37,496 nucleotides of DNA from WVZL01 sp041862375 (GTDB lineage Bacteria; Acidobacteriota; Aminicenantia; Aminicenantales; Aminicenantaceae), in assembly GCA_041862375.1 (NCBI GenBank), contig JBGVTE010000104.1:1-37496 (forward strand), given 5' to 3'. This document shows positions 15,259-24,674 of this stretch, in pieces (the first letter of the stretch is position 1; the number at the start of each line of letters is the position of its first letter). The notes below the pieces were generated by a model. It was not told the origin of the DNA. It did no database searches and saw only the letters and a list, made by a program, of their open reading frames with translations. The translations under genes and the position numbers were made by a program.

Positions 15259-18200
15259 TTAGATTTTAGCGGTTTTGAATCCCAGGATGGACTTGACCTT
15301 AACCGTCACGGCATCTGAGATGGAGTAAAAAGTAGGCAGGAAGATTAAAGTAAAAAAGGTTGAGGTGGTCAGGCCTCCGATGATGGCCACGGAAATGGGT
15401 GCCCACATCTGCGCTCTCCGTCCTGCAGCCTGAAAGAACTGGGGCAGGAGAAAGGGAAGGGCCAGCGGCAGCACCCCAAAAATGGTAGTGATGGCCGTCA
15501 TGATGATCGGTCGCATCCGGTCTTTTCCTCCCTGGACGATGGCCTCGTTCTTGCTTATTCCGGATTTGCGCAGTGTCCGTATATGGTCGATGAGGATGAT
15601 CCCATTGTTCACCACAATCCCGAACAGGACCAAAAGCCCTAGATAGGAAGTCGAGTTCAGTGTGATGTTCGTGAGAGAGAAAAAAGCTGCCACTCCGAAC
15701 AGTGCCAGCGGTACGGTCAGCAGAATCGTGAAAGGATGCACGAACGACTCGAAAAGCGACGCCATGATGATGTAGATAAAAATCAAGGCAAGAATGATTG
15801 CTAAATTGGACTCCCCTTGGGATTCTTGAAAACGCCTCCACCCAGATCCCAGACTCCACGTGTAGCCTTCAGGTAATCGGATAGTATTCATGACCCGGCT
15901 TATGTCGTTGGATATGGCCATCATTCCCTGGGATTTAGTGTTGATCCGGATGATCAATTTGGACTTTTTATTTTCCTTGCGGATTGATGTCGACCCCATC
16001 CGGTAAGAGATGGTCGAGATTGCAGAGATTGGAATCCGTGTGGACTGGGTTGGCAGGCTTATGTTCCGGAGGTCCTCTTCGGTGAATCCGCCCTCTCCCT
16101 GGATCTTCAATATGATGTCGATCTCGCGGTTTTCTGTTTTGAATTTTCCGATGGCTCTCTCAGAGAGAGAGGAGGAAATAGTCCGTGCCACCATACGGCT
16201 GTCCACCCCAGAACTTTCCGCTTTTGTGCGGTCCACCTGGACCAAAAGTTGGGTATCGCCGCCTTCCAGGTCGCTGGTGATATCCTCCACATTTTTGACT
16301 GACCGGAGTTTTTCGATGACCATCGGGGCCAGCTCGGTTAATTTTGTGTAATCCAGGCCGATAAGCTCCACAGAAATTCCTCTGTGATGACCGCCCCGGC
16401 CAAAACGCTGTCCGTATTCGTACGTAATGCCGGCCCTTCGGGGCAAAAGTTCCTTGAGCCTTTGCTTAATTTCAGTCACTGAAGGACCTTTTTCTTCCAA
16501 GGCTAACTCTAGAGATCCGCGGAAGCGCCCTTGACGCATATGCTGCACACCGAATTCGGCTTCCAGATGTTTGATGGCCAATTCATTCTTTCGGGATAAG
16601 AGAATATCCTCGAAACGCTTAAAAAGTGCCTTCATCTCCTCCAGTGTAAAACTGCGCGGCATATATACGGAGATATCGATCTCCCGCTCGTCACTGCTGG
16701 CTATGTACTCCCGTTCAATGCTTTTGAGAATCTGATATGAAGTGAAAAAGACCCCCACAGCCAGACCGACTACCAGGAGCTTGGTCTTCCAGTTTTTAAT
16801 GGAAAAGCTGATGACACGCTCGTAGATCGCTGTCAATTTGACCAGCCAGCGAGCTTTTTCCCTGGTCTTCCCAGATAAGAGCCTACTTCCTGCTAGGGGA
16901 ATGAATGTGAGAGAGACGAGGAGCGAGGCGATCAATGCCAAAGAAATGGTTAAAGCAAAATCCTGCATAAAGCGCCCAAATCCCGACCGTGACATGAAAC
17001 CTAGTGAGATGAAAACAACCAGAGTTGTCAAGGTGGAAGCGGTAACAGCCAGAGCCACTTCACTGGCCCCGGTTATCGAGGCCTTTAGAGGGGAATATTT
17101 CTTCTCCTGTCGCAGGCGGAAACTGTTCTCCAGAACAACTACACTGTTATCCACCAACATGCCCACCGCCATCATCAGTCCGCTGAGGGAGATGATGTTG
17201 ATGGTAATATCGGCGCGAAATATGGCGCGGTAAAGGTACATAAAGCTGAATGTGAACACCATGGCCATGGGGATGGCGATGGCAATAATGACCGTAGTAC
17301 GGAATTTTCTCAGGAAGAAGAGCAGGACAAAAACTGCCAGAAGACCGCCAATGAATCCGGAAAGAGTCAAATCTTTAAGGCTCCTAAGAATATCTTCGGA
17401 TTGGTCACGGTAAAAGATGACTGTCATATCCTGGAGAGCGGGTTCCGTCTCCTTGATCCGAGCAATGGTGGTTTTGACTTGGGCGCACACATCCACGATG
17501 TTGGCGTTTGACGCCCGATAGATCTGGAAGCGGACGGTCTCATTCCTGTCCAAGCGGCTGAATTCTTCTTTAACTGGGTAATCATAAGTTACTCGGGCAA
17601 CATCGGCAATGGTCAGGCCCTTATCACTGACAGGGAGGTTTTTTACATCCTCCAGGATTTTCAGTTCCCCAGGAATGCGTGTCACAAAGCGCATAGGGCC
17701 GTCTTCCACATAACCTGCCGATATATTGATGTTGTTATTACGGATGGTGTTGATCAGGTCTGTGATGCGGATAGATGAGGAATAAAAGACCTCAGGTTTA
17801 AGGAAAATTGTCAGGACTTTATTGCGGATTCCACGGATATCCACACTGGCCACACCTTCTATACGTTCCAGCTGCTGCATGACATAATTTTCCGACCAGT
17901 AAAACAAGTTTTCCAGGTCACCAGGTAAAGACAAGCTGAAGTTGATCACGGGCCGGTCATTAAAAGAAAAGCGGCGGATTCGAATATTTTCGATATCGTC
18001 GGGGAGTTGGTCCCAGATTTGATCTATCTTGTCTCGGATCTGCATGGTAGCTAGATCCATGTTTGTGCCTCCCTTGAACTGTATGTGTATACGGGAGGAC
18101 GATGAGGATGAGTCGGAGCTAATATTCTCCAGATTGTTGATGGTGGCCAGAATGTCTTCCAGGGGACGGGTAATTGTGCGTTCTACCTCTTCAGGAGAAG

Positions 18201-18360
18201 AGGAGGGGTAGGGGACATAGACCATGAGTCCTGGGAAGGACGTGTCAGGCATCATCTCCAGAGGGAGCTTGAGGATGGATATCACGCCGATGGTGATAAA
18301 GATGAGCATGGCCACAATAACAGAAACAGGCTTTCGTATAGAAAATTCTGGTAAATTCAT
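15259..18360 (-). CDS. RND efflux pump inner-membrane subunit (second of two)
   Basis: 1033 residues, the normal size of AcrB-type (HAE1) pumps with 12 helices and two large periplasmic loops. The N-terminus FSIRKPVSVIVAMLIFI and motif FPGLMVYVPYPSSSPEEVE are typical. The proton-relay segment in TM4 reads GMLVDNSVVVLEN, with one Asp kept and the second replaced by Asn; TM10 carries GIVVNNGIILIDHI. Its ATG overlaps the stop of the upstream RND gene (ATGA), giving translational coupling. With the preceding RND gene and the adaptor it should form a proton-driven tripartite exporter with a heteromeric core, as in MdtBC. Substrate is unknown. Confidence 0.92.
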   Translation of the reverse strand: MNLPEFSIRKPVSVIVAMLIFITIGVISILKLPLEMMPDTSFPGLMVYVPYPSSSPEEVERTITRPLEDILATINNLENISSDSSSSSSRIHIQFKGGTNMDLATMQIRDKIDQIWDQLPDDIENIRIRRFSFNDRPVINFSLSLPGDLENLFYWSENYVMQQLERIEGVASVDIRGIRNKVLTIFLKPEVFYSSSIRITDLINTIRNNNINISAGYVEDGPMRFVTRIPGELKILEDVKNLPVSDKGLTIADVARVTYDYPVKEEFSRLDRNETVRFQIYRASNANIVDVCAQVKTTIARIKETEPALQDMTVIFYRDQSEDILRSLKDLTLSGFIGGLLAVFVLLFFLRKFRTTVIIAIAIPMAMVFTFSFMYLYRAIFRADITINIISLSGLMMAVGMLVDNSVVVLENSFRLRQEKKYSPLKASITGASEVALAVTASTLTTLVVFISLGFMSRSGFGRFMQDFALTISLALIASLLVSLTFIPLAGSRLLSGKTREKARWLVKLTAIYERVISFSIKNWKTKLLVVGLAVGVFFTSYQILKSIEREYIASSDEREIDISVYMPRSFTLEEMKALFKRFEDILLSRKNELAIKHLEAEFGVQHMRQGRFRGSLELALEEKGPSVTEIKQRLKELLPRRAGITYEYGQRFGRGGHHRGISVELIGLDYTKLTELAPMVIEKLRSVKNVEDITSDLEGGDTQLLVQVDRTKAESSGVDSRMVARTISSSLSERAIGKFKTENREIDIILKIQGEGGFTEEDLRNISLPTQSTRIPISAISTISYRMGSTSIRKENKKSKLIIRINTKSQGMMAISNDISRVMNTIRLPEGYTWSLGSGWRRFQESQGESNLAIILALIFIYIIMASLFESFVHPFTILLTVPLALFGVAAFFSLTNITLNSTSYLGLLVLFGIVVNNGIILIDHIRTLRKSGISKNEAIVQGGKDRMRPIIMTAITTIFGVLPLALPFLLPQFFQAAGRRAQMWAPISVAIIGGLTTSTFFTLIFLPTFYSISDAVTVKVKSILGFKTAKI

Positions 18361-21300
18361 GGTTTTTTCGGTTTTGCTTTGTCGAGAGAGAGGGCTATTT
18401 TGACGCTTTTAAAAAAACCCGACAGGCGATTTTCTCTTTCTTCAGCCGCAGTCATCTCCCTGATCACCATGTTGTAGACCAACGGGATGAAGATTAGGGT
18501 CAAAAACGTCCCGAAGATCAAACCTCCGATCAACGTTAAGGCCAAAGGGATACGGATCTCGAATCCCTCATTGAAATCCAATGCCATGGGCAAAAGCCCT
18601 AACACCGTGGTGACTGTTGTCATCAGGATCGGCCGCCACCGCACCTGGGCAGCGGTTTTGATGGCCTCCACTTTGGGCATCCCCTGTTTCTGCAGCCGCC
18701 CTATGTAGTCCACCAGAACGATAGCGTTGTTCACGATAATACCCGAAAGAATGATAAGACCAATGAGTACGATAACATTGATGGACATACTGAAAACGAG
18801 CCCGATGATTACCACACCTATAACACCAAGAGGGATGGTGAACATGATGATAAATGGTTTTTTAAAAGATTCAAACTGAGAGGCCATGACCAGATAGACA
18901 AGAAACACGGCTAGGAAGATGGCAAAGATCATGGATGAGAAGGCCACGTCCTGCTCCATGCTCTGTCCGGCCAAGTAGATCGAGCACTCTGGACCACAGT
19001 CGATGGCCGCAGCCGCGGCTATAACCTTTTCCTTAGCTGTATTAAGTGAGATTCCTGAGATGTTTCCGGTAATGACCGCAGATTTTTGCTGGAGTATACG
19101 GCGGATTTCTGCAGGACCCTCTTTGATACGGATCTCAGCCAGTGCCTTCAGCGGCACCATCACGCCCAGACCATTACGGATGTTGATCCGGCTGATCTTG
19201 TCCACGCGGTCGCGGAAATCTTCTGAGAGGCGGACCCTAATGTCGATCTCCCGGTCGCTTTCGATAAAGCGTGTGGCAACATCGCCCTCGATTTTATTCC
19301 TGATCTGGGCTCCCACCGAATTGATGGTCATGTCCTGGGAGGCAAGAACGGCCCGGTTGAAGATGATCTGGATTTCTGGATAACCTTCCTCCATGCTGGA
19401 CTTCAAATCGATGATCCCGTCCACACTCCGGACTTTCTCCAACAGTTCGTCGGAGACCTTTTTTATCATATCTAGGTCGTTGCTGGAGACCACTACTTCG
19501 AGTGGGGCTTTGAAGGAGAATAGGCGAGGTTTGTAGACTTTGATTTTGGTTGTGGGGAACTTTTCCAGGTCGGTTCTGACATGATCCATGATCCTGTCTT
19601 CCTTTTTTCCCAGGATGCCCGGCTTTAGACGGATTGTGAACTCGGAAAGGTTTTCCCGCTCTTCCTGAAAGGAGATACCCCCGCGGGATCCTTTACCGAT
19701 GAGTTCGTAAATGCTGTCGATTTCGTCATATTTTTTCAGGGTTTCTGATATGTCCGTGATAATAGCGGAGTTTTCTTTGAGGGAGGTTCCAGGTTGGAAC
19801 TCGACATTAATCAAAAACTCTCCTTGGGAAATTACCGGGATAAGTTCCTTACCCATGAAGCGGGTCATGATTATGGTTATGAAAAAAAGTGCGATCACTG
19901 TAATAAAAATAACTTTTCTGCGTTTAAAGGAGACATCCTGGGTTTTTTTATAGGTGAGATAGAACTGGTTGTACACCTTGTCCAGAGGCTTGAACAAAAT
20001 CTTCAACACTCCGGTCAGCCACTCCCTTGCGTTTTCACGACGCAGGGTTGCATTGAGCATTGGTACCAGTGTTAGAGAAAGAACTAAAGAGGCCAGCAGA
20101 GAGTAGGTTACTGTCAGGGCCATGTCCTTGAACAACTGGCCGGCGATTCCCTCCACGAACACGATAGGGAAAAATACTGCCACTGTGGTGAATGTGGAGG
20201 CGGTCACGGCTCCGGCCACCTCAGATGTGCCCTGAAGTGCGGCCTTGTACATGTCTACGCCCTTTTCCCTGTAACGCTGGATGGACTCCAGCACCACGAT
20301 GGAGTTGTCCACCAGCATCCCAATCCCGAGCGCCAGTCCTCCAAGCGAGATTATGTTCAAGGAGATGTTGGAGGAATACATGAGGAAGAACGTGATGATG
20401 ACGGAAATGGGTATGGCAGCCCCGATGACCAGGGTGCTGCGAAGGTTTTTTAAAAAGTAAAGCAGAACCGCGATGGCCAGAATGCCCCCGATAATAGCAG
20501 TCTTCTTGACTTCCTGGATAGTGTTTTTGATGAATTTGGCCTGGTTGGTGATGATGAGATAATCCATATTTCGGGGCTTCAGGATATTATCTTGAACCAT
20601 CTTCAGTTTGTCGGTGACGGCATTAGATACCGAAACCGTGTTGGCATCAGCCGCCCGGTAAATTGCTGCTTCGATACATTCCCGGCCGTTGATGCGCGAT
20701 ATTACTTTGCGTTCTTTGTAGCCGCGGAAAACATTCGCAACGCTGCCCAGGGTGATCTGGACATCGCCCCGTTTTTCGATGATTATATCTTTTATTTCCT
20801 CAACGGTCTTGAACTGATTGACGGTCCGAACCAGAAACTGGCTGTCCTTTTGTTTTAGAATCCCGGCAGAAAGATTTACGTTTTCCTGAGCCAGACGGTT
20901 GGCTACAGTAGTGATGGGTATATTGAGAAGGCTGAGCTTCCGCTCATCTATGTCGATGTGGATCTCATCCTCCAAACCCCCGGAGATGGAACAAGCTGCA
21001 ACTCCCTCGATACTCTCCAGGGCCTGTTTGACTTCCCTCTCAGCGATGTATCGGATGCGACCCAGATCGGCGTCGCCAGTAAAACCCAGTTTCATGATGG
21101 GCTCCTGGTTGGGATCATACCTGAGGATGACCGGTTTGGAGGCGCCGACAGGAAGGCGAAGGAGGTCCAATTTTTCCCTGAGTTTCAGAGTGGCGAAGTC
21201 CATGTTGGTGTGCCAGGCGAACTCAACTGTAATCTCAGAGAGCTCCGCGCGGGAGACAGATGAGATGCGCACGACATTATCCACAACTCCGCAGGTCTCT

Positions 21301-21503
21301 TCAATGGGTTTGGAGATAATGTTCTCGATTTCTGAAGGAGCAGTGCCGGGGTATTCCGTCTTGATGGTGAGGGTCGGATATGAAATCTTTGGCAGTAGAT
21401 TCAGGTTCAGTTTGGAGTAGGAGATAAAGCCGAAGATGACAGCGGCTACGGTGAACATAAAAATGGATACCGGACGATTGATAGAGAACTTAACGATTTT
21501 CAT
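18357..21503 (-). CDS. RND efflux pump inner-membrane subunit (first of two)
   Basis: 1048 residues with full HAE1 architecture: start FSINRPVSIFMFTVAAVIFG, then YPTLTIKTEYPGTAPSEIEN, TM4 GIGMLVDNSIVVLES and TM10 GIIVNNAIVLVDYI. Like its partner it has Asp-Asn in TM4. The C-terminus is basic (KIALSLDKAKPKKP). ATG overlaps the adaptor stop by four bases and its own stop overlaps the next RND start by four bases, so the three genes are one translationally coupled operon. The two RND proteins differ clearly along their length, which points to distinct subunits rather than a recent duplication. Confidence 0.92.
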   Translation of the reverse strand: MKIVKFSINRPVSIFMFTVAAVIFGFISYSKLNLNLLPKISYPTLTIKTEYPGTAPSEIENIISKPIEETCGVVDNVVRISSVSRAELSEITVEFAWHTNMDFATLKLREKLDLLRLPVGASKPVILRYDPNQEPIMKLGFTGDADLGRIRYIAEREVKQALESIEGVAACSISGGLEDEIHIDIDERKLSLLNIPITTVANRLAQENVNLSAGILKQKDSQFLVRTVNQFKTVEEIKDIIIEKRGDVQITLGSVANVFRGYKERKVISRINGRECIEAAIYRAADANTVSVSNAVTDKLKMVQDNILKPRNMDYLIITNQAKFIKNTIQEVKKTAIIGGILAIAVLLYFLKNLRSTLVIGAAIPISVIITFFLMYSSNISLNIISLGGLALGIGMLVDNSIVVLESIQRYREKGVDMYKAALQGTSEVAGAVTASTFTTVAVFFPIVFVEGIAGQLFKDMALTVTYSLLASLVLSLTLVPMLNATLRRENAREWLTGVLKILFKPLDKVYNQFYLTYKKTQDVSFKRRKVIFITVIALFFITIIMTRFMGKELIPVISQGEFLINVEFQPGTSLKENSAIITDISETLKKYDEIDSIYELIGKGSRGGISFQEERENLSEFTIRLKPGILGKKEDRIMDHVRTDLEKFPTTKIKVYKPRLFSFKAPLEVVVSSNDLDMIKKVSDELLEKVRSVDGIIDLKSSMEEGYPEIQIIFNRAVLASQDMTINSVGAQIRNKIEGDVATRFIESDREIDIRVRLSEDFRDRVDKISRINIRNGLGVMVPLKALAEIRIKEGPAEIRRILQQKSAVITGNISGISLNTAKEKVIAAAAAIDCGPECSIYLAGQSMEQDVAFSSMIFAIFLAVFLVYLVMASQFESFKKPFIIMFTIPLGVIGVVIIGLVFSMSINVIVLIGLIILSGIIVNNAIVLVDYIGRLQKQGMPKVEAIKTAAQVRWRPILMTTVTTVLGLLPMALDFNEGFEIRIPLALTLIGGLIFGTFLTLIFIPLVYNMVIREMTAAEERENRLSGFFKSVKIALSLDKAKPKKP

Positions 21504-22795
21504 TGGATAATGTCAACTCTTTGGTCGTCTTTGAGCCCTTCGACTCCGACTACTACGATAACTTCTCCTTCATCCAGACCGCTTGTCACTTCCACGTGGT
21601 CTTCCTCGAGGAGACCGAGAAAGACCTCGCGTTGGGACACTTGGTCCTGATTCAAGACAAAAACATAGGTCTTATTCTGCTTGTAGAGGATGGCTTTCCG
21701 TGGGATAACCAGGATGTTCTCTTTCATCCCGATAGCGATTCGTACTTCGACAAACATCCCTGGTTGTAGGCGACGGGACTCATCAAGGACCTCGACGGTG
21801 ACCTTGACCGTTCCTGTATCGACATTAATCCGGGGATTGATCAATTTTACATCGCCTTTGAACAAGGACCCTTTCAAGACCTCGGTGGTTACCTCTGCAG
21901 GCATTCCGATCTTGAGCCTTATGGCATCGGATGTGGGTACAAACACGCGGATCAGCAGAGGCTTGAAATCTTCAATTGTATACACCTGTGTGTTAGCGTT
22001 GACGCGATCGCCCTCTTCAATCAGCCGCTCAGTGATGTAGCCTTCGGAAAGGGCCCGGATTTTGGTCCAGTTCAGCTGGAGCTGGAGATTATTGAAGCTC
22101 TCCAAGCGGTTTTGGTAATCCAGTTGCCTTTGTTTGTATTGTGCTTCCGAAGCCTGAAATTCTTGTTCTGAAATCAGCTCACGCTTGATCAACTCCTGAC
22201 TGCGGACGTAATTATTTTCTGCTTCTTCCAGGCTGAGTTTTGCCTGGTCAAGGGAAATCTTGGACTGTTTGTGGCTGATCTTGATTTCTGTGTCGTCGAG
22301 AAGAGCCAGGACATCATTTTCTTTAACATAGGCACCTTCTTCCTTCACGATCTTCTTGACATAAGCGGACAGGCGAGAGTAAATCTCGACTTTCCGCTCT
22401 GGCTCGACGATTCCGTTAAGGACGAGGTAGGAGTTCAAATTTTTCCGAGTGACCGGAGTCACACTCACCGGCACAGCCTCTCCGCTGCCAGGGCCGCCAC
22501 GTTCCCGGGCTTGGGCTAGGATTTCCGGGATCCGATCCTTTGGAATGCGTCCGGATTTGATGGCTTCTTTCAAACGGTCGGGGATATTGAGTTTATCGAC
22601 GTCGATGTCCTCGCTGCTATTGGATCCGAGTTTTTGACCAGGTTTAGACTGGACCGCTTTTTCCCTCTGAGGCTTCGTAGCCTGGTGTTCGCCAGGTGTA
22701 TTCGCACTACTGTCAGGGCTGCTGTCTCCGGATTTTCCGCAACCTACAGCCAGAGCAATGAATGCTATAAATATCAAGAAGTATAATTTTCGCAT
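21500..22795 (-). CDS. RND efflux periplasmic adaptor, probable lipoprotein
   Basis: 431 residues from ATG 22795; AGGTGA lies 6 bases upstream, which favours this start over a GTG six bases earlier. Signal sequence YFLIFIAFIALAVGC ends at a cysteine that can be lipidated (the -3 position is Ala, not ideal). Residues 22-95 are an unusually long hydrophilic linker rich in Ser, Pro, Lys and Glu. Then come the barrel-sandwich halves (LNGIVEPERKVEIYSRLSAY), a helical hairpin (KQSKISLDQAKLSLEEAEN), the beta-barrel and membrane-proximal domains (VIPRKAILYKQNKTYVFVL). It bridges the RND pair to an outer-membrane channel, for which no gene is in the window. Confidence 0.9.
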   Translation of the reverse strand: MRKLYFLIFIAFIALAVGCGKSGDSSPDSSANTPGEHQATKPQREKAVQSKPGQKLGSNSSEDIDVDKLNIPDRLKEAIKSGRIPKDRIPEILAQARERGGPGSGEAVPVSVTPVTRKNLNSYLVLNGIVEPERKVEIYSRLSAYVKKIVKEEGAYVKENDVLALLDDTEIKISHKQSKISLDQAKLSLEEAENNYVRSQELIKRELISEQEFQASEAQYKQRQLDYQNRLESFNNLQLQLNWTKIRALSEGYITERLIEEGDRVNANTQVYTIEDFKPLLIRVFVPTSDAIRLKIGMPAEVTTEVLKGSLFKGDVKLINPRINVDTGTVKVTVEVLDESRRLQPGMFVEVRIAIGMKENILVIPRKAILYKQNKTYVFVLNQDQVSQREVFLGLLEEDHVEVTSGLDEGEVIVVVGVEGLKDDQRVDIIQ

Positions 22796-23173
22796 GGTCA
22801 CTCACCTAAATGATACTCGGTTAATTTTTTCTTGCCGAACGTTTGCTGTTTCCGGATCAATCTTACCGGCAACTTTGCGAACGGCATCACTTTCTGCGCT
22901 ATTCGTTTTGAATGCGCGGCATCATCCTTTAATCAATAACATATATTAGACGAAAGCGGATACAATTTCTTCCGTTTTTTCGATGATTTCTATATAGATT
23001 ATATAATATTCAATTTTGCTTTCAGACACAAGTTCCCATCTATTCTACTCATTTTCATAAAATATATTTTTTTGAAAACCGATCAGCTAAAATCTGCTTA
23101 GGCCAATTGTCGACAATGATGGCCTTAAAATTTTAACAAATGCCTTGACCGATATTGAGAAGGCTGTTCAAAT
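22796..23173. other. Intergenic region between the RND operon and the ars cluster
   Basis: About 380 AT-rich bases. The part nearest the adaptor (22802-22930) is richer in GC and open in one minus frame that ends on a TGA overlapping the adaptor start region, which might be the tail of a lost gene, but no family is recognisable. A TATAAT-like box occurs on the minus strand near 23000 without a good -35. A hairpin lies at 23101-23124. No supported gene. Confidence 0.45.
23101..23124 (-). terminator. Hairpin downstream of acr3, weak terminator candidate
   Basis: GGCCA and TGGCC arms flank the perfect palindrome TTGTCGACAA, about 50 bases past the acr3 stop. On the minus strand only a short TTTT occurs 9 bases later, so termination would be weak; stabilisation of the mRNA 3' end is an alternative. 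Confidence 0.4.
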
Positions 23174-24226
23174 TTATGTTTTATCAAAAAATTTCTTTCT
23201 GAATTTCAGGGCTACATTTACTAGGCTTATGAGAACAGGAACTTCGATAAGCGGTCCAATAACAGTCGCAAAGGCTTGATTGGAACTGATACCAAAGATG
23301 GCAACCGCCACCGCTATGGCCAATTCGAAATCATTGCTTGACGCAGTAAAAGATACGGCTGTTGTTTGCTCGTAGTTTCCTCCAATTTTGCGTGCAATAA
23401 AAAAAGTTATAAACCACATAAAGAAAAAGTATATGCCAAGAGGTATTGCTACTTTAATAACATCTAATGGCAATTCGATGATATATTCGCCTTTTAGAGA
23501 GAACATGACGATTATTGTAAATAATAGTGCTATGAGTGTGATGGGACTTATCCTTGGAACGAACATTTTTTCGTACCACTCTTTGCCTTTAAGCTTTATT
23601 AGTGTGAATCGTGTTGTTATTCCGGCAATGAAAGGTATTCCAAGGTAGATGAAAACAGTTTTGGCCGCTTCTAAGATGGAAACACTTACATTCAATCCTT
23701 TCACAAGTCCTAGAGCATTGAGTAATACTGTTATGAAAATATAGATGTAAACAGCATAAAATAGCACTTGAAAAACGGCATTAAATGCGACCAAGCCCAC
23801 TGCAAGCTCTCTGTCACCTTCAGCAAGCTCGTTCCACACAATGACCATGGCGATGCAACGGGCAAGCCCAACCAGGATGACTCCTATCATGTATTCAGGG
23901 TGATTGTGAAGAAATAAAATTGCTAAAATAAACATAACCACAGGGCCAATTATCCAGTTTTGAATCAATGAAAAGGCAAGAAGCTTTTTATTACGAAAGA
24001 CCTTTCCAATTTCTTCGTATCTCACCTTGGCCAGTGGCGGATACATCATCAGGATTAATCCCATTGCAATGGGAATGGATGTTGTGCCTACCTGAAGATT
24101 TGCAATGAATTCCGTTATCGACGGGCTGAAATACCCAATCAAAATTCCTGCTCCGATCCCAATAAAAATCCATAAGGTTAAAAACCTATCCAGTACTGAA
24201 AGTTTCTTTTCTTTTTCACTTTCCAT
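23174..24226 (-). CDS. acr3: Arsenite exporter Acr3
   Basis: 350 residues, the usual length of the Acr3 branch of the BASS superfamily, with ten hydrophobic segments. Opening LSVLDRFLTLWIFIGIGAG and MYPPLAKVRYEEI are typical. The transport-essential cysteine is in VGLARCIAMVIVWNELAEGD (TM4). C-terminal SFTASSNDFELAIAVAVAIF is also characteristic. It extrudes As(III), and possibly Sb(III), across the inner membrane. It follows the thioredoxin-like gene by 28 bases and is last in the ars transcription unit. No arsenate reductase gene is present in the window. Confidence 0.95.
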   Translation of the reverse strand: MESEKEKKLSVLDRFLTLWIFIGIGAGILIGYFSPSITEFIANLQVGTTSIPIAMGLILMMYPPLAKVRYEEIGKVFRNKKLLAFSLIQNWIIGPVVMFILAILFLHNHPEYMIGVILVGLARCIAMVIVWNELAEGDRELAVGLVAFNAVFQVLFYAVYIYIFITVLLNALGLVKGLNVSVSILEAAKTVFIYLGIPFIAGITTRFTLIKLKGKEWYEKMFVPRISPITLIALLFTIIVMFSLKGEYIIELPLDVIKVAIPLGIYFFFMWFITFFIARKIGGNYEQTTAVSFTASSNDFELAIAVAVAIFGISSNQAFATVIGPLIEVPVLISLVNVALKFRKKFFDKT

Positions 24227-24254
24227 TTCTGTGTTTCTTACCTAATTCCTCATC

Positions 24255-24494
24255 CTACTTTTCTTCTTGTATCCATTTTTTAATTTCATCAACAGAAGGA
24301 ATGCGGCCTGAGGCTTTGACTTTTCCATTGATGACCAGACCAGGTGTAGCAAAAATCTTGTATTCGGATATCTTTTTAAAATCAGTGATTTTCTGAACGT
24401 CCGCCCCTACATTCAGCTCAGCCAGAGCATTGATAGTCCTTTTTTCGACTTCCCCGCACCGAGGACAACCCGGTCCCAAAATCATAATTTCCAT
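24255..24494 (-). CDS. Small thioredoxin-like redox protein (CPRC)
   Basis: 79 residues, matching the compact single-domain thioredoxin-fold proteins (redox-active disulfide protein 2 type). The active site is GPGCPRCGEVEK (C10, C13); the cis-proline loop is IFATPGLVINGKVKASGR. AAAGGAGG precedes the ATG. Members often travel with ArsP/permease genes and probably reduce a partner protein or metalloid. Its start is 1 base after the stop of a 28-residue relic frame, so it used to be coupled to another gene. Confidence 0.88.
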   Translation of the reverse strand: MEIMILGPGCPRCGEVEKRTINALAELNVGADVQKITDFKKISEYKIFATPGLVINGKVKASGRIPSVDEIKKWIQEEK

Positions 24495-24495
24495 T

Positions 24496-24582
24496 TTATG
24501 ACCTCCTTTTTCTTATATAATCTGGAACAAAGACCTCAACCACATCATATCCCGATGCCTTTAAGATGCAGAGTTGTTCCTT
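24496..24582 (-). pseudogene. Probable C-terminal relic of an unidentified gene in the ars operon
   Basis: On the minus strand the frame from 24582 to TAA 24498-24496 has no start codon and lies behind an in-frame TGA (24585-24583). It encodes 28 residues including ASGYDVVEVFVPDYIRKRRS, which looks like the end of a soluble protein. Its stop is one base before the ATG of the thioredoxin gene, the spacing expected for coupled operon genes. I infer a lost gene between arsP and the thioredoxin gene; the family is not recognised. Part of the frame also forms an inverted repeat with 24631-24640. Confidence 0.4.
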
Positions 24583-24674
24583 TCAAAATAGGCAATAAAC
24601 GTGATCTTTTACACATCGACAAGACAGGACATGATGTGGTATTTTTTATTTTATCCAGAAGCATCTGATTCATC

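Noticed and set aside
16838..17233. Plus-strand 131-residue open frame within the RND gene
   Set aside because: Antisense shadow; composition (Arg, Ser, Thr, Met rich) is typical of reverse-frame translation.
22802..22930. Open minus-strand frame with coding-like composition ending at the adaptor start (about 40 residues)
   Set aside because: No start codon and no recognisable family; kept only as a remark in the intergenic entry.
23087..23160. Plus-strand open frame reading IVDNDGLKILTNALTDIEKA, possibly a gene tail
   Set aside because: It continues into the antisense of acr3 without a stop at a sensible place and has no start; the region is also a hairpin.
24539..24640. Inverted repeat ACCACATCAT / ATGATGTGGT with a T-run after the right arm, suggesting a structured RNA or terminator on the plus strand
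   Set aside because: The loop is 82 bases, the plus strand has no gene here, and the left arm lies inside the probable coding relic 24496-24582; chance pairing is more likely.
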